NCBI GenBank assembly: GCA_030674875.1
Contig: JASXSU010000003.1
Span: 1,032,076-1,096,075, forward strand
DNA: 64,000 nt
Direction: 5' to 3'
Source of the DNA: Candidatus Endonucleibacter sp. (ex Gigantidas childressi)
Lineage (GTDB): Bacteria; Pseudomonadota; Gammaproteobacteria; Pseudomonadales; Endozoicomonadaceae
Shown: positions 50,481-61,712 of the stretch, piece after piece
Layout of the letters: the number at the start of each line of letters is the position of its first letter
Position numbering within the stretch: the stretch's first letter is position 1
The notes under the pieces: generated by a model
What the model was told of the DNA's origin: nothing
Database searches by the model: none
What the model saw: only the letters and a program-made list of their open reading frames with translations
Made by a program: the position numbers and the translations under genes

Positions 50481-51507
50481 AAAAGTCGTGATTGGATTGT
50501 TGAGTGGTTTTGTTGTCATGACACTAGTGGTTGTGTTTGGTTGGTTTTTATTGAATTGGAGCGTTGATAAGCCTGTTTTATTATTTACGACGCAGGACTT
50601 CACTATAGAAGAAGGGGATTCCCTGAATTATATTGGCAAGCGCCTTGAGGATTTGGGTGTTATTGATAGTTTCGAGGTTTTCTCCATTATGGGACAGTTG
50701 TTAGGTGTGGCCACTTCTCTGCAAAGAGGGGATTATCAGATTACTCCAGGTATTTCTGTCCGTGAAGTGTTGGTTATGTTTACCCAAGGGCAAGTTCGGT
50801 ATTACGATGTTACTTTGGTGGAAGGGTTGCGATTTGTAGATATTATTCAGCAGCTAAACAGTCATCCTAAGCTAACTGAGCCACTGAGTGAGCAAGATCT
50901 TCAGTCTCTTTTTACACAGTTGGGTATTAATGGCAGCCCAGAAGGTTTGTTTTATCCTGATACTTATTTCTTTGAGTCAGGAGAGCAGGTTAGGTCTGTT
51001 TTGGTTAGAGCCCATAAGCGATTGAATCAGGTGTTAGAAGAGGAGTGGAGAAATAAATCTAGGAAGCTACCCTATGAAACGCCTTATGAGGCTTTAGTAT
51101 TGGCGTCTATTATCGAAAAAGAAACCGGAGCGACATTTGAGAGGCCTGATATTTCTGGTGTGTTTGTTCGACGATTACAGCTGAATATGAGGTTGCAGAG
51201 TGATCCTACGGTTATCTATGGTATGGGTGATATGTATCAGGGGGGGCTAAATAGAAAGAATCTCCGAGAAAAAACGTCTTATAATACTTATGTTATTAAT
51301 GGGCTTCCCCCAAGCCCTATTGCTTTAGTTGGACGGGAGGCTATAAATGCAGCTCTTCATCCTAGTGAAGGAAAAACGTTGTATTTTGTTGCTAAGGGAG
51401 ATGGTACGCATTATTTTTCTGAGTCACTGGCTGAGCATAATAAAGCCGTTAGAAAGTATCAAGTTAAAGGGCGTAGGGTTGATTACCGTTCTAGCGTTGT
51501 TAATTAA
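50473..51507 (+). CDS. mltG: Endolytic transglycosylase MltG
   Basis: Inner-membrane lytic transglycosylase that ends nascent glycan strands. 344 residues with one N-terminal transmembrane helix (VVIGLLSGFVVMTLVVVFGW), a LysM-like part (QDFTIEEGDSLNYIGKRL), then the YceG domain: EGLFYPDTYFF, ASIIEKETGA with the catalytic Glu, RLQSDPTVIYG, SYNTYVINGLPPSPIA. Confidence 0.96.
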   Translation: MLKKVVIGLLSGFVVMTLVVVFGWFLLNWSVDKPVLLFTTQDFTIEEGDSLNYIGKRLEDLGVIDSFEVFSIMGQLLGVATSLQRGDYQITPGISVREVLVMFTQGQVRYYDVTLVEGLRFVDIIQQLNSHPKLTEPLSEQDLQSLFTQLGINGSPEGLFYPDTYFFESGEQVRSVLVRAHKRLNQVLEEEWRNKSRKLPYETPYEALVLASIIEKETGATFERPDISGVFVRRLQLNMRLQSDPTVIYGMGDMYQGGLNRKNLREKTSYNTYVINGLPPSPIALVGREAINAALHPSEGKTLYFVAKGDGTHYFSESLAEHNKAVRKYQVKGRRVDYRSSVVN

Positions 51508-51523
51508 GAGGTGAGCGAAGCGC

Positions 51524-52144
51524 ATGGGTTTTTTTCTTACCGTAGAAGGTAGCGAAGGTGCAGGAAAAACGACAGCTGTCTGTTTTATCAAAGATTGGTT
51601 TGAGTACAATAAAATTGCATATGAGCATACTCGGGAGCCGGGTGGTACGCTTTTGGCTGAAGAGATAAGAAATCTGCTGCTGGCAAAGCGCCAAGAGTCG
51701 GTTGTTGATACAACCGAGCTTTTATTGTTATTTGCAGCAAGGTCGCAAAATTTTCATGAAAACATAAAGCCAGCTATGGATGCGGGAAAAGTGCTCTTGT
51801 GTGATCGTTTTACGGATGCTACATATGCTTATCAAGGTGGTGGTCGGGGTATTGATCAATCTAAAATTGCGATTCTGGAAAATCTGGTTCAGGGTGACTG
51901 TAGACCGGATTTAACGTTGTTGCTAGACATTGATCCTGAAGTAGGTCTTGGGCGAGCTAGAGGTCGTGGTGGTGAGTTGGATAGAATAGAGCTGGAAGAG
52001 ATAACTTTTTTTGAGAGAGTGCGCTCTACCTATCTTGAGCGCGCAGAACAATACCCTAAGCAGTATGCTGTGATTGATGCCAGTGCCACAGTTGATAATG
52101 TGCGAGAGCAGATAGAGCAAGTGCTTAAGCAGCGTTTGATATAA
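51524..52144 (+). CDS. tmk: Thymidylate kinase
   Basis: Phosphorylates dTMP to dTDP. 206 residues. P-loop VEGSEGAGKTTA, then HTREPGGTLLAEEIR, the DR(Y/F) motif CDRFTDATYAYQGGGRGID, and LID region RARGRGGELDRIE. Overlaps holB by one base. Confidence 0.97.
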   Translation: MGFFLTVEGSEGAGKTTAVCFIKDWFEYNKIAYEHTREPGGTLLAEEIRNLLLAKRQESVVDTTELLLLFAARSQNFHENIKPAMDAGKVLLCDRFTDATYAYQGGGRGIDQSKIAILENLVQGDCRPDLTLLLDIDPEVGLGRARGRGGELDRIELEEITFFERVRSTYLERAEQYPKQYAVIDASATVDNVREQIEQVLKQRLI

Positions 52145-53133
52145 TGGGAGCAGAACATAGACCGCTATCGTGGCAGAACTCAGAATGGCAATCAATGTTG
52201 GAGAGGGTTGCTAGAGGAGAGCTGGCACATGCTTTTTTGCTGAAAGGCATGCAGGGTATTGGAAAGCTGCATTTTGCCAAGGCTTTTGCTAGCTGGTTGC
52301 TCTGCGCCTCACCAGTAGAGAGCTTTGCATGTGGACAGTGTAAAGGCTGCTTTTTGGTGGAAGCAGGTAGTCATCCGGATTTATTGACTATTGAGCCGGA
52401 GAAAGTTGGAGGGGCGATAAAAGTAGACCAAATTCGGAAGTTGAATATATTTGTTCGTCAAACCGCCCAGCAAGGTGGGCGCAGGGTTATTATTGTTAGT
52501 CCCGCGGAAGTAATGAATGTTAATGCTTCTAATGCTTTGCTTAAGTCTTTGGAGGAACCTGGCGCTGAAACCATGTTTTTTCTGGTCAGTCATCGCTGGG
52601 GAGACGTATTAGCAACAATCAGAAGTCGTTGTCAGTCGCTGAATTTTAGAGTTCCTGCCCATGATGAGGCCATGAAATGGTTGATGGAACAATCTGAGGA
52701 CAACGCTGATATTTTGCTCAATCTAGCTTCAGGGGCTCCACTAGAGGCTGTATCCATGGGGACGCAGGGTGTGATTGCGCAGCGGGCAGAGTTAATTAAT
52801 TCCATGGAGTCTCTTTTTCGCGGCGATCTCACTCCTGTCGATATCGCTAAAGGTTGGCAAAAAATGAATGTTTCACTGATTTTAGTTTGGTTGGCAGACT
52901 TGCTTGGAGATGTGGTCCGGTTTTCGCTGACGGGCGGGCAGAGTCATATTCGAAATAAAGATGCGTCTAAGTTGATTCAGTATTTGGCGAGAAAAATAGC
53001 AGGGGTCAGACAAGTAATGATACTCCGAGACTGGTTAATAAATCAGCGACAGATAATAGCTACTGGGGGGAATCTGAACGGGCAGATGATGATGGAAGGA
53101 GCATTTTGCCGTTTTATAGAGCTCGTTCTATAG
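52144..53133 (+). CDS. holB: DNA polymerase III delta' subunit HolB
   Basis: Clamp-loader subunit. 329 residues. N-terminal HAFLLKGMQGIGKLHFAKAF (degenerate P-loop), zinc ligands FACGQCKGC, IKVDQIRKLNIFV, SNALLKSLEEPGAETMFFLV, and IRSRCQSLNF (SRC motif). It is the partner of DnaX, encoded elsewhere in this window. Confidence 0.95.
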   Translation: MGAEHRPLSWQNSEWQSMLERVARGELAHAFLLKGMQGIGKLHFAKAFASWLLCASPVESFACGQCKGCFLVEAGSHPDLLTIEPEKVGGAIKVDQIRKLNIFVRQTAQQGGRRVIIVSPAEVMNVNASNALLKSLEEPGAETMFFLVSHRWGDVLATIRSRCQSLNFRVPAHDEAMKWLMEQSEDNADILLNLASGAPLEAVSMGTQGVIAQRAELINSMESLFRGDLTPVDIAKGWQKMNVSLILVWLADLLGDVVRFSLTGGQSHIRNKDASKLIQYLARKIAGVRQVMILRDWLINQRQIIATGGNLNGQMMMEGAFCRFIELVL

Positions 53134-53328
53134 TCAGAATAATTACAAACTTAGGCCAATGGTAAAAGAGCGGAGTCTGCTTAATTTAGGTAACTCAAAA
53201 AAGGATGTAAGCGATGGCAGGCAAAACTAGTACAGTATCAAGTCTGTAGGGAATGAAGTTATGGATGATTTTAGGCAGGAAGAGAGGGGGAAGAGATGGT
53301 AGTAAGTCTGCTTTCGGTTATCGTTTTA

Positions 53329-53472
53329 TACCCGTTACCATTGAGATTGTTATTTTGTTATTAGCGTTCGCGCACCACAGTTACTTAGCTCTCTTAAGTC
53401 TATGACTCTGATGGTAGTAGGTCATTGGGGTAAAGGTGGTTAGCAGTTTTAATTCTTTAATGGTAGTGGGTA
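53329..53472. repeat. Palindromic MITE, type B, between holB and pilZ
   Basis: TACCCGTTACCATTGAGATT at the left, TTCTTTAATGGTAGTGGGTA at the right, flanked by TA on both sides (TATACCC and GGGTATA). At 144 bp it is slightly larger than the type copy. Confidence 0.65.
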
Positions 53473-53505
53473 TAGGTGCTATAGAAAAATCAAAGGGGAT
53501 GGGTA

Positions 53506-53847
53506 ATGGTACAGGGTATGGCTGGTTTTTTGTCACTGGCAATAAAGGATGTGGTTTCGCTGTATGAGGCTTATATGCCCTTTCTTGTTAGAGGAGGTCT
53601 TTTTATTCCCACATCTAAAGAATACAAGCTTGGTAGTGAAGTGTTTATTCGTTTGACGTTGATGGAGGAGCTTGACGTATTGCCGGTGCCTGGGGTAGTG
53701 GTGTGGATAACCCCAAAGGGAGCACAAGGGAGAAAGCCTGAAGGTATAGGTATTCAGTTTACGGAGGAAAATTCTGCTGTGCGCACAAAAATTGAAACTT
53801 TGCTTGCGGGAACCTTAGGGGCGGATCATAGCACTAGTACCATGTGA
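53506..53847 (+). CDS. pilZ: PilZ domain protein
   Basis: 113 residues. LSLAIKDVVSLYEAYMPFLV, then RGGLFIPTSKEYKLGSEVFI is the pattern of the type IV pilus PilZ orthologue that follows holB in pseudomonads and xanthomonads. It lacks the RxxxR of c-di-GMP-binding PilZ domains, as expected for this branch. An internal ATG five codons in is an alternative start. It is the last gene of the cluster. Confidence 0.9.
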   Translation: MVQGMAGFLSLAIKDVVSLYEAYMPFLVRGGLFIPTSKEYKLGSEVFIRLTLMEELDVLPVPGVVVWITPKGAQGRKPEGIGIQFTEENSAVRTKIETLLAGTLGADHSTSTM

Positions 53848-54026
53848 TGATACCCAAAATGATTGTGGGTGCAGTTATATTAATTACCCTTGAAGGCGGG
53901 GAGGGCTCTTACTCACCCCAATAACTGGTATAAGTGGTAAGGAGGTGGTTGGCATTCCAGCAACGTTGAGGAGGTGGGTGAAATCATGAATCATGATAGA
54001 GGCTGTTGCTGTTTGGTATTAGCTGG

Positions 54027-54840
54027 AGAAAATGAATGTCTGCCCTGGTATTGATGTTCTCTTAACTAAGTATTGTCTGATCAAACCATTGGTATTTTCA
54101 TTCGTACCACGCTCCCATGAGTGATGTGGGCTGGCGAAGTAATAATGGCAGTTAGTCACTTCTTTAGCTTTCTTATATACCCAGAGCATTTCAAATTGCT
54201 ACTAGGTAGCAAGTAAGCGAAGCCCCGTGATCCTACAAAGTAGTAGGTAATCGGGGTGAGCGAACGCAGCCAACAACGTAGCAACTTGAAAGGCGACGGG
54301 TATATATTGCGCTTATTGGCAATCCTGCCTCTACTATCATAAGCCTTGTAGCGTTTACGTCTTCGCTTTTGAGCACAACGCAAGTGCTTCTATAGCAAGC
54401 CGCTTTTCTTTTTATCACGCCAAATATATTGATAATAGTTTCTTGGCTAAAGCAACGTACATCTATCCGTTTTAAGTAACCCGTAATCTGTTCAGGACTC
54501 CATTGTTTATGTAAGGGTTGTCTAATGATCACGTAATCCTTTTCTGTAAATAAAATGTTGGTTTCTCCTTGAACGTCGACGTCGAGCTCTTGTTCGGTCG
54601 ATATGATTCATCCTTATGCCAACAAGTATTGCGTTGAAATGGTACTTCGGTGTTTTCCGAGAGCTGTGGCAATGTCCGTAAAACTTAATCCTTGCCATTT
54701 TAGCGCGACTATCATATATCTACCCCTCGGTGAGCTGTTGATACTTCATAGGTTTTTACTTCGTGATTGGAGCAAAAAACTAAGGGTATCGCAGTTCATC
54801 GTTTTTATTAAATTGGGTGTCGCACTTAGTATATGAATTC
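54027..54840 (-). pseudogene. Decayed IS30 element with MITE insertion
   Basis: On the minus strand the element begins near 54840 (AGTGCGACACCCAATTT). It continues with MKYQQLTEG, a stop, then IVALKWQGLSFTDIATALGK, the helix-turn-helix. Next come a frameshifted middle and LRCAQKRRRKRYKAYDSRGR. After the MITE it resumes with VTNCHYYFASPHHSWERGTN, then ENTNGLIRQYL. The first two catalytic residues are missing, so a central deletion preceded or accompanied the insertion. The C-terminus is cut near 54030. Confidence 0.8.
54178..54302. repeat. Palindromic MITE, type A, inside IS30 relic
   Basis: A 125-bp copy, TACCCAGAGCATTTCAAATT... to ...TTGAAAGGCGACGGGTA, flanked by TA on both sides. It is nearly the reverse complement of the copy at 47421-47544. 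Confidence 0.9.
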
Positions 54841-54872
54841 GGCTTATTTAACAAAGTGCGCCGGAGACTTAT

Positions 54873-54994
54873 TGTTTTGCTTTTGAAGTTGCTATTTTGT
54901 TTGCCGGTGTTCGCTCACCACGGTTGCATAGTGCTCCTAAGCTTCTGTGGCTTCGTTTACTTGTCGCCACGTAGCAACTTTAAAGCCATTGGGG
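54873..54994. repeat. Diverged type A-like palindromic repeat
   Basis: TTTTGAAGTTGCTATTTTGT, then GTTCGCTCACCACGGTTG and GGCTTCGTTTACTTGTCGCC to GTAGCAACTTTAAAGCCATT correspond in order to the blocks of the type A element. Its terminal TATACCC sequences are gone. Confidence 0.5.
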
Positions 54995-55239
54995 AATATG
55001 TTCTATTTTTAAATATCGTAAGGTATCCTTGCCGTATTCCATTATGCTGCTATCATTGCTGCTGTATTAATTTAGATTTTTTTAATTCACTTTCTTTTTC
55101 CTATAGTGTTGGTTGGCAAGAATCTATATAATTCGGATATTAATTTTTTAACTGTTGTTTTTAACTGGGGGGAGGAGCGTAAGAGATGGCTATGGCTGGG
55201 TAAGGTAGCCAATGAGATATAGGTCGTTATGGGTGTGCT

Positions 55240-55372
55240 CAAAGTTATTGTATACCCTTGCCTATTATTATGTGCAACTGTTAACTGCTCCCTCTCGTCG
55301 TTATTACCGACCACTACTAGGCGCGTGGGAGTTTACTTAGCTTACTCTTTCTCACACCTTCAATGGGTATGG
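55240..55372. repeat. Type B-like palindromic repeat upstream of nqrA
   Basis: It begins with TATACCC and ends with CACCTTCAATGGGTATG; the core has CGACCACTACTAGGCGCGTG. It lies about 150 bases before the nqrA start, so it may affect the nqr promoter region. Confidence 0.45.
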
Positions 55373-55517
55373 AAGGGTGATAGGTGCTTAAGAGGTTGGT
55401 AGATTTAAATCAAAGGTATCTACCTTTGGATGTACCCTTTAGGGGTATGTCTTTTGAATTAAGTATAATCGGGACACAGGTTACTGGTGATCTCAACTTG
55501 AATTATTAGGCAGAGTT

Positions 55518-56852
55518 ATGATCAAAATCAAAGAGGGACTGGATCTCCCTATCTCAGGACAGCCTGAGCAAAGCATTTCGGAAGGGATGGCCGTGCGCTC
55601 TGTTGCTCTAATGGGTTCGGATTATATAGGTTTAAAACCTTCTGTGGCGGTTGCTGTGGGGGATAGGGTTAAAAAAGGGCAGTTGCTCTTTTCTGATAAA
55701 AACAACCCTGGGGTACGTTATACTGCACCTGCAAGTGGTATTGTAGCGGCCATTAACCGTGGAGAGAGGCGTGTATTACAGTCCGTTGTTATTGATGTTG
55801 ATGGTTTCGAAGAAGAATTATTTACTTTTTACAAGCCAGAAGAGTTGACAAAGTTGTCGGCTCAAGAGGTAGAGAGTGAGTTGAATCAGTCTGGTTTATG
55901 GGTAGGAATTCGTACGAGGCCATTCAGTAAAGTTCCTGCATTAGGATCTCGACCCAGTTCTATATTTGTAACCGCAATTGATACTCAGCCTTTGGCAGGT
56001 AATCCTGAGGTGATTATTGGAGAACAGTCAGAAGCTTTTGAACTGGGTGTTAATATATTGGGCAAGCTCTGTGGTGGTAAGGTTTTTCTGTGCAAGGCTC
56101 CAGGTGCTAAAATTCCAGCAGGTATTGCTACCAAGGAAGAGTTTTCTGGTCCGCATCCTGCAGGTTTGCCAAGTACCCATATTCATTTTCTAGACCCAGT
56201 ATCTGCCAAGAAAACAGTTTGGCAGATTGGTTATCAAGATGTAATTGCGGTAGGTAAGCTCTTTACTACTGGCAAGCTTTACACTGATCGGGTGGTATCT
56301 CTTGCTGGTCCGCAGGTTGAGCATGCCCGCTTGGTTCGCACACGTGTTGGTGCGAGCCTTAACGATCTTACTACAGGCGCATTGAAAGTTGGCGAAAACC
56401 GTATTATTAGTGGTTCTGTTTTGGGTGGCAGGACAGCCAGTGGTGCTTCTGCTTACCTTGGGCGCTATCACCTCCAAGTATCAGTGCTGAAAGAAAATAC
56501 CGAGAGACTCTTTCTCGGTTGGTTAAATCCTGCAGTTGATCGTCATTCTGTGCTTAATCTACTGTTTTCTAAGTTGTCTCCCGGTCGTTTGTTCGACTTT
56601 ACTACAACCACAAATGGTAGTGAGCGGGCGATGATTCCTGTTGGTAATTATGAGAAAGTCATGCCTTTGGATATTCTGGCCACACAGTTATTGCGTGCTA
56701 TTTTAGTGGGTGATGCCGAAGCATCTCAAAAACTTGGGATATTAGAGTTGGAAGAAGAAGATCTTGCTCTGTGCAGTTACGTTTGTGCCGGTAAATATGA
56801 ATACGGCCCCGTATTGCGCGACAATCTGACACTCATTGAGCTTGAGGGGTAA
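55518..56852 (+). CDS. nqrA: Na+-translocating NADH:quinone reductase subunit A
   Basis: Peripheral, quinone-associated subunit of the sodium pump. 444 residues starting [20 protein letters not shown], as in Vibrio Nqr[21 protein letters not shown] with [13 protein letters not shown] is the family barrel-sandwich segment. First gene of a complete nqrABCDEF operon with short gaps or overlaps. Confidence 0.97.
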   Translation: MIKIKEGLDLPISGQPEQSISEGMAVRSVALMGSDYIGLKPSVAVAVGDRVKKGQLLFSDKNNPGVRYTAPASGIVAAINRGERRVLQSVVIDVDGFEEELFTFYKPEELTKLSAQEVESELNQSGLWVGIRTRPFSKVPALGSRPSSIFVTAIDTQPLAGNPEVIIGEQSEAFELGVNILGKLCGGKVFLCKAPGAKIPAGIATKEEFSGPHPAGLPSTHIHFLDPVSAKKTVWQIGYQDVIAVGKLFTTGKLYTDRVVSLAGPQVEHARLVRTRVGASLNDLTTGALKVGENRIISGSVLGGRTASGASAYLGRYHLQVSVLKENTERLFLGWLNPAVDRHSVLNLLFSKLSPGRLFDFTTTTNGSERAMIPVGNYEKVMPLDILATQLLRAILVGDAEASQKLGILELEEEDLALCSYVCAGKYEYGPVLRDNLTLIELEG

Positions 56853-56858
56853 CTCATA

Positions 56859-58061
56859 GTGTTACGAAAATTACTGGATTCACTTGAACCTCACTTTGTT
56901 AAGGGGGGTAAGTACGAAAAGTTTTATGCGTTGTATGAAGCGGCGGATACGTTGCTTTATAGTCCTCTGGATGTGACGCACAATACTAGCCATGTTCGCG
57001 ATGCAGTTGACTTGAAGCGTATGATGGGGTTGGTATGGATTTGTACTTTTCCTGTTATGCTTTTTGGTATGTGGAATATTGGCTATCATGGAAATACGGC
57101 TATTGCGGCAGGTATGACATTGCCTGTTGACTGGCATGGTAGCTTGATTGCAATGCTCACCGGTACTGATGCCTCTAGTGTGTTGGATAACCTTATATAC
57201 GGTGCGATTTATTTTTTGCCGGTATATGCAGTTACTTTCATGGTGGGTGGGGGCTGGGAGGTGCTTTTTGCTATAGTGCGGCGTCATGAGGTTAACGAAG
57301 GTTTTTTTGTTACATCTGTGTTGTTTGCACTGATTCTACCCCCAAGTATTCCGTTATGGCAGGTGGCTTTGGGAATATCTTTCGGTGTGGTCATAGGTAA
57401 AGAAGTGTTCGGTGGTACCGGTAAAAACTTTCTTAATCCAGCACTGTGTGGCCGTGCTTTTCTGTTCTTTGCTTATCCTGCGCAGATTTCTGGCGATTTA
57501 GTGTGGACTGCTGTTGATGGGTTTTCTGGTGCAACAGCGTTAAGTTTGGCGCAGCAAGGTGGTGTGGCTAATTTGGTGGCAAATAATATCACTTGGCTTG
57601 ATGCTTTTATTGGTACTATGCAGGGATCCATTGGTGAAACCTCAACATTGGCTGTTTTTGTGGGGGGGGCGGTGTTGTTAATTAGCGGTGTTGCATCGTG
57701 GCGTATTGTAGCTGGCACTATGCTAGGTATGATTGGTTTGTCGCTGCTTTTTAATTTTATTGGTTCTGAGACTAACATGATGTTCAGTATGCCGTGGTAC
57801 TGGCATATGGTGCTTGGTGGTTTTGCATTTGGTTTGATCTTTATGACTACGGATCCCGTTTCGGCTTCAATGACTAATGCTGGACGCTGGTTTTATGGCA
57901 TATTGATTGGTGTGATGGTGGTTTTGATTCGAGTGGTAAATCCTGCATTTCCTGAGGGTATGATGTTGGCAATATTATTTGCTAACATATTTGCGCCGCT
58001 GATTGATTATTTTGTGATTGAAGCTAATATCAAGCGTCGGGAGGCTCGTGCAAATGTCTGA
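56859..58061 (+). CDS. nqrB: Na+-translocating NADH:quinone reductase subunit B
   Basis: Membrane subunit with about 10 helices; 400 residues from a GTG. It carries a covalent FMN on the Thr of GFSGATALS (flavinylation motif) and riboflavin in the complex. [20 protein letters not shown] is a typical block. Overlaps nqrC by 8 bases. Confidence 0.97.
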   Translation: MLRKLLDSLEPHFVKGGKYEKFYALYEAADTLLYSPLDVTHNTSHVRDAVDLKRMMGLVWICTFPVMLFGMWNIGYHGNTAIAAGMTLPVDWHGSLIAMLTGTDASSVLDNLIYGAIYFLPVYAVTFMVGGGWEVLFAIVRRHEVNEGFFVTSVLFALILPPSIPLWQVALGISFGVVIGKEVFGGTGKNFLNPALCGRAFLFFAYPAQISGDLVWTAVDGFSGATALSLAQQGGVANLVANNITWLDAFIGTMQGSIGETSTLAVFVGGAVLLISGVASWRIVAGTMLGMIGLSLLFNFIGSETNMMFSMPWYWHMVLGGFAFGLIFMTTDPVSASMTNAGRWFYGILIGVMVVLIRVVNPAFPEGMMLAILFANIFAPLIDYFVIEANIKRREARANV

Positions 58062-58848
58062 TGACTCTATCAAAAAGACACTGTTGGTGACGATCTTGTT
58101 GTCGTTGATCTGTTCGGTAATGGTATCTGGTACCTCGGTGTTTTTGAGAGAAAAACAAGAGCTGAATAAAGTTATTGATGTCCAGAGAAATATTTTGGCT
58201 ATTTCCGGTTTGACGGATAATGTGAAGGAGTTAACGGTCAGTGAAGTGGAAAACTTGTTTAAGCATGTCAAGCCAAGGTTGGTAGATCTGAAAACTGGTA
58301 AGTTTAAAAAAGATATTTCTGGAGAAGAAATTCAGGCCTATGATCAGCGTGCTGCTGCTAAAGATCCAAAAGAGTCACACGATGTGAGTAAATCTGAAGA
58401 TATAGCTTCTATCAGGCGTCAGGCCAACATTGCGAAGGTTTATATTATTGAAAAAAATGGGACATTGGAGACTCTTATTCTGCCGATTCATGGTTATGGG
58501 CTGTGGTCGACTTTATATGGTTTTATGGCCTTGAGGGGGGATATGAACACGGTGGCTGGTATGGCTTTTTACGAGCATTCAGAAACGCCGGGCTTAGGGG
58601 GAGAAGTGGATAATCCGAGCTGGAAGAAGAAATGGATAGGCAAGGAAGTTTATGATAGTAATGGCAGTGCTGTGCTGGGTCTTATTAAAGGGGCTGTTGA
58701 TAATAAGAATGCATCTGCCAAGTATCAGATTGATGGTCTTGCAGGTGCAACTCTGACCAGTGTTGGTGTTACCAATCTTGTTAGGTTTTGGATGGGTGAC
58801 AACGGTTTTGGGCCTTTTCTTAAACACTTAAAAAAGGGGGGTGGATAA
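58054..58848 (+). CDS. nqrC: Na+-translocating NADH:quinone reductase subunit C
   Basis: Periplasmic FMN-carrying subunit. The ATG at 58054 has GGGAGG about 9 bases upstream and gives 264 residues; an earlier frame start lies inside nqrB. One N-terminal transmembrane helix ([20 protein letters not shown]). The covalent FMN site is the Thr of [27 protein letters not shown] and [20 protein letters not shown] are family blocks. Confidence 0.96.
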   Translation: MSDDSIKKTLLVTILLSLICSVMVSGTSVFLREKQELNKVIDVQRNILAISGLTDNVKELTVSEVENLFKHVKPRLVDLKTGKFKKDISGEEIQAYDQRAAAKDPKESHDVSKSEDIASIRRQANIAKVYIIEKNGTLETLILPIHGYGLWSTLYGFMALRGDMNTVAGMAFYEHSETPGLGGEVDNPSWKKKWIGKEVYDSNGSAVLGLIKGAVDNKNASAKYQIDGLAGATLTSVGVTNLVRFWMGDNGFGPFLKHLKKGGG

Positions 58849-59514
58849 ATGTCAATCAAGACAAAAGATATCCTGCTTGAGCCGATTGTAAACGACAACC
58901 CCATTACGTTGCAGATTCTTGGAATCTGCTCGGCGCTGGCTGTAACAACAAGCATGCAGGTAAGTTTGGTAATGGCTCTAGCTGTCATGGCTGTTACCGC
59001 CGGATCAAACTTTGCAGTATCACTGATTCGCAACCAAATTCCGAGCAGCATTAGAATTATTTGTCAGATGACTGTTATTGCATCTCTGGTAATTGTGGTA
59101 GATCAAATTCTGAAAGCTTATGCCTATGATATCAGCAAGCAATTGTCTGTGTTTGTTGGTTTGATTATCACGAATTGTATTGTTATGGGGCGAGCAGAGG
59201 CTTTTGCTATGAAAAATGGCCCCATGTTGTCAGCTTTGGATGGCTTGGGTAATGGCTTTGGTTATGGGTGTGTGTTAATGGTTGTTGCATTTTTTCGTGA
59301 GCTACTTGGGGCGGGAAAGTTGTTTGGTATCGAAATAATGACAACTGTTAGCAATGGTGGTTGGTACAATCCAAATGGTTTGATGCTGCTGGCACCGAGT
59401 GCGTTTTTTTTGATTGGTCTGTTGATTTGGGTTATTCGTAGCTGGAAGCCAGATCAGGTAGACAGGGTTGAGTTCGAAATCGTACCTAACACCAAGTTCA
59501 GCGAGGCTCACTAA
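58849..59514 (+). CDS. nqrD: Na+-translocating NADH:quinone reductase subunit D
   Basis: Membrane subunit of 221 residues with six helices, helping to hold the intramembrane iron centre together with Nqr[21 protein letters not shown] at the N-terminus and [20 protein letters not shown], with its conserved Cys, are diagnostic. Confidence 0.97.
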   Translation: MSIKTKDILLEPIVNDNPITLQILGICSALAVTTSMQVSLVMALAVMAVTAGSNFAVSLIRNQIPSSIRIICQMTVIASLVIVVDQILKAYAYDISKQLSVFVGLIITNCIVMGRAEAFAMKNGPMLSALDGLGNGFGYGCVLMVVAFFRELLGAGKLFGIEIMTTVSNGGWYNPNGLMLLAPSAFFLIGLLIWVIRSWKPDQVDRVEFEIVPNTKFSEAH

Positions 59515-59517
59515 AGC

Positions 59518-60114
59518 ATGGAACATCTTATATCGCTTTTTATTAAAGCAGTGTTCGTGGAAAACATGGCATTGGCTTTTTTTCTTGGGATGTGTACTTT
59601 TTTAGCAGTATCGAAACAGGTAAAAACTGCATTGGGGCTGGGTGTTGCAGTTATAGTGGTGCTTGCTGTCACTGTGCCTATTAATAACCTGATTTATCAG
59701 CATATTCTGAAAGATGGAGTGCTTGTTGCCGGTGTTGATTTGAGCTTCTTAGGGTTGATTACTTATATTGGTGTTATTGCGGCATTGGTTCAGATTTTGG
59801 AAATGTTTCTGGATAAATATGTGCCTGCCTTATATAACGCTTTGGGTATTTTCCTACCGTTGATAACAGTTAACTGTGCCATTATGGGTGCAGCCTTGTT
59901 TATGGTTGAGCGTGACTACAACTTCAGTGAAAGTGTAGTTTATGGTTTGGGTGCTGGTGTTGGCTGGGCTTTTGCTATTGTCGCTATGGCGGGTATTCGT
60001 GAAAAGCTAAAATATAGTGATGTTCCTTCAGGCCTGCGTGGTCTGGGTATTACCTTTATTACTGCCGGTTTGATGGCCTTAGGCTTTATGTCATTTTCCG
60101 GAGTCCAGCTCTAA
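59518..60114 (+). CDS. nqrE: Na+-translocating NADH:quinone reductase subunit E
   Basis: 198-residue membrane subunit, inverted-topology homologue of Nqr[21 protein letters not shown] and [20 protein letters not shown], with the conserved Cys for the iron centre. Three bases after nqrD. Confidence 0.97.
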   Translation: MEHLISLFIKAVFVENMALAFFLGMCTFLAVSKQVKTALGLGVAVIVVLAVTVPINNLIYQHILKDGVLVAGVDLSFLGLITYIGVIAALVQILEMFLDKYVPALYNALGIFLPLITVNCAIMGAALFMVERDYNFSESVVYGLGAGVGWAFAIVAMAGIREKLKYSDVPSGLRGLGITFITAGLMALGFMSFSGVQL

Positions 60115-60185
60115 ATAGCCTTGGGTGTATTCGGTGTCTCATTTGTCAGTGAGTATTCCGTGCAATAGAAGGACGAGATGTATTT

Positions 60186-61424
60186 ATGACTGATTCAAAT
60201 ATCATTCTCTTGGGTGTCGGTATGTTCACGGCTATCGTGCTGACACTGGTAGTTATTATTCTTGTGGCGCGCTCCAGTCTTGTTAGTGCTGGAGACGTTA
60301 TTATAAGCATTAATGACGATCCAGAAAAGCGTGTAACCACAGTGGCGGGCGGTAAATTGCTCACCACTTTGGCAGGTAGTGGTTTATTTTTGCCATCTGC
60401 TTGTGGTGGAGGAGGTACTTGTGCCCAATGTAAATGTAAGGTTTTAGATGGTGGTGGTGAAATGCTGGCAACTGAACGCTCTCATTTTACTCGACGGGAA
60501 GAAAAAGAAGGGTGGCGCTTATCTTGTCAGGTTGGTGTCAAGCAAGACATGAAAATTGAAGTTGACGAGGAGCTTTTTGGTGTTAAAAAATGGGAGTGTG
60601 AAGTTACGGCCAATGATAATGTTGCCACTTTCATTAAAGAGCTTGTTTTAACATTACCTGAAGGTGAAAATATTAATTTTCGTGCCGGAGGTTATGTTCA
60701 ATTGGAAGCACCTGCTCATGAGGTGGATTATAAAAATTTTGATATTGGGGCAGAGTATCGAGCCGACTGGGATAAATTCAATTTATGGCAGTTCAAGTCT
60801 AAGGTGAGTGAGCCTGTTGTTCGTGCATACTCCATGGCTAACTACCCTGAAGAAAAAGGAATGCTCAAATTTAATATTAGAATTGCCTCGCCTCCTCCGG
60901 GGGCAGCTCCTGATATTCCCCCGGGCCAAATGTCTTCTTATGCTTTTAATTTAAAACCGGGCGACAAAATGACGGTATATGGTCCGTTCGGTGAGTTTTT
61001 TGCTAAAGATACTGATAATGAGATGGTGTTTGTAGGTGGTGGTGCTGGTATGGCTCCGATGAGATCTCATATCTTTGATCAGTTAAAACGTTTGTCTTCT
61101 GAACGTAAGATTTCTTTTTGGTATGGTGCAAGATCCCTTCGAGAAGCTTTTTATGTGGAAGAGTTTGATAAATTGGCTGAAGAGGGTTCGAACTTTACTT
61201 GGCATTTAGCACTGTCTGACCCTCAGCCTGAAGATAATTGGACTGGAAAAACTGGTTTTATCCATCAGGTATTGTTTGAAAATTACCTGAAGGATCATCC
61301 TGCACCGGAAGACTGTGAGTTTTATATGTGTGGACCGCCTATGATGAACGTTGCGGTTGTTAGTTTGCTGACTGATATGGGTGTTGAGAAAGAAAATATT
61401 ATGTTGGATGATTTTGGAGGATAG
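60186..61424 (+). CDS. nqrF: Na+-translocating NADH:quinone reductase subunit F
   Basis: NADH-oxidising subunit of 412 residues: N-terminal transmembrane helix, [2Fe-2S] ferredoxin domain ([16 protein letters not shown] and RLSCQV), FAD domain ([13 protein letters not shown]) and NADH domain ([30 protein letters not shown]). apbE and nqrM, which often follow and are needed for FMN attachment and iron-centre assembly, are not here; a palindromic repeat and hisS follow. Confidence 0.97.
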   Translation: MTDSNIILLGVGMFTAIVLTLVVIILVARSSLVSAGDVIISINDDPEKRVTTVAGGKLLTTLAGSGLFLPSACGGGGTCAQCKCKVLDGGGEMLATERSHFTRREEKEGWRLSCQVGVKQDMKIEVDEELFGVKKWECEVTANDNVATFIKELVLTLPEGENINFRAGGYVQLEAPAHEVDYKNFDIGAEYRADWDKFNLWQFKSKVSEPVVRAYSMANYPEEKGMLKFNIRIASPPPGAAPDIPPGQMSSYAFNLKPGDKMTVYGPFGEFFAKDTDNEMVFVGGGAGMAPMRSHIFDQLKRLSSERKISFWYGARSLREAFYVEEFDKLAEEGSNFTWHLALSDPQPEDNWTGKTGFIHQVLFENYLKDHPAPEDCEFYMCGPPMMNVAVVSLLTDMGVEKENIMLDDFGG

Positions 61425-61430
61425 GCTCTA

Positions 61431-61525
61431 TATTTTTACCATTGAAGGTGTGGAGGGTAAAGTAGCTAAGCCCACAGGTGATTGGGAGAATGAGCAGCCA
61501 ACAACCTCGCAACTTTAAGAGAGAA
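61431..61525. repeat. Partial palindromic repeat after nqrF
   Basis: TTTTTACCATTGAAGGTGTG at the left and GCAGCCAACAACCTCGCAAC, then TTTAAGAG at the right recall both type B and type A arms. It begins a few bases after the nqrF stop. The remaining space to hisS has no gene. Confidence 0.5.
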
Positions 61526-61712
61526 TAAATGTACTTGTAGCAGGTGGAGATTTAGGTAAAGTTTTTGACTAGATGGCGTACCAGCACCTATGCATTTTTA
61601 ATGAAAATGGAGGAGACACCCATTTTTGTACTATTTTGCATATAAATGCTGTGTCTTCTCTTTGTCTCAAGTATAGTTTGCGGCTTCGTCGATTCAAGTA
61701 AGGTGTCTGCAT

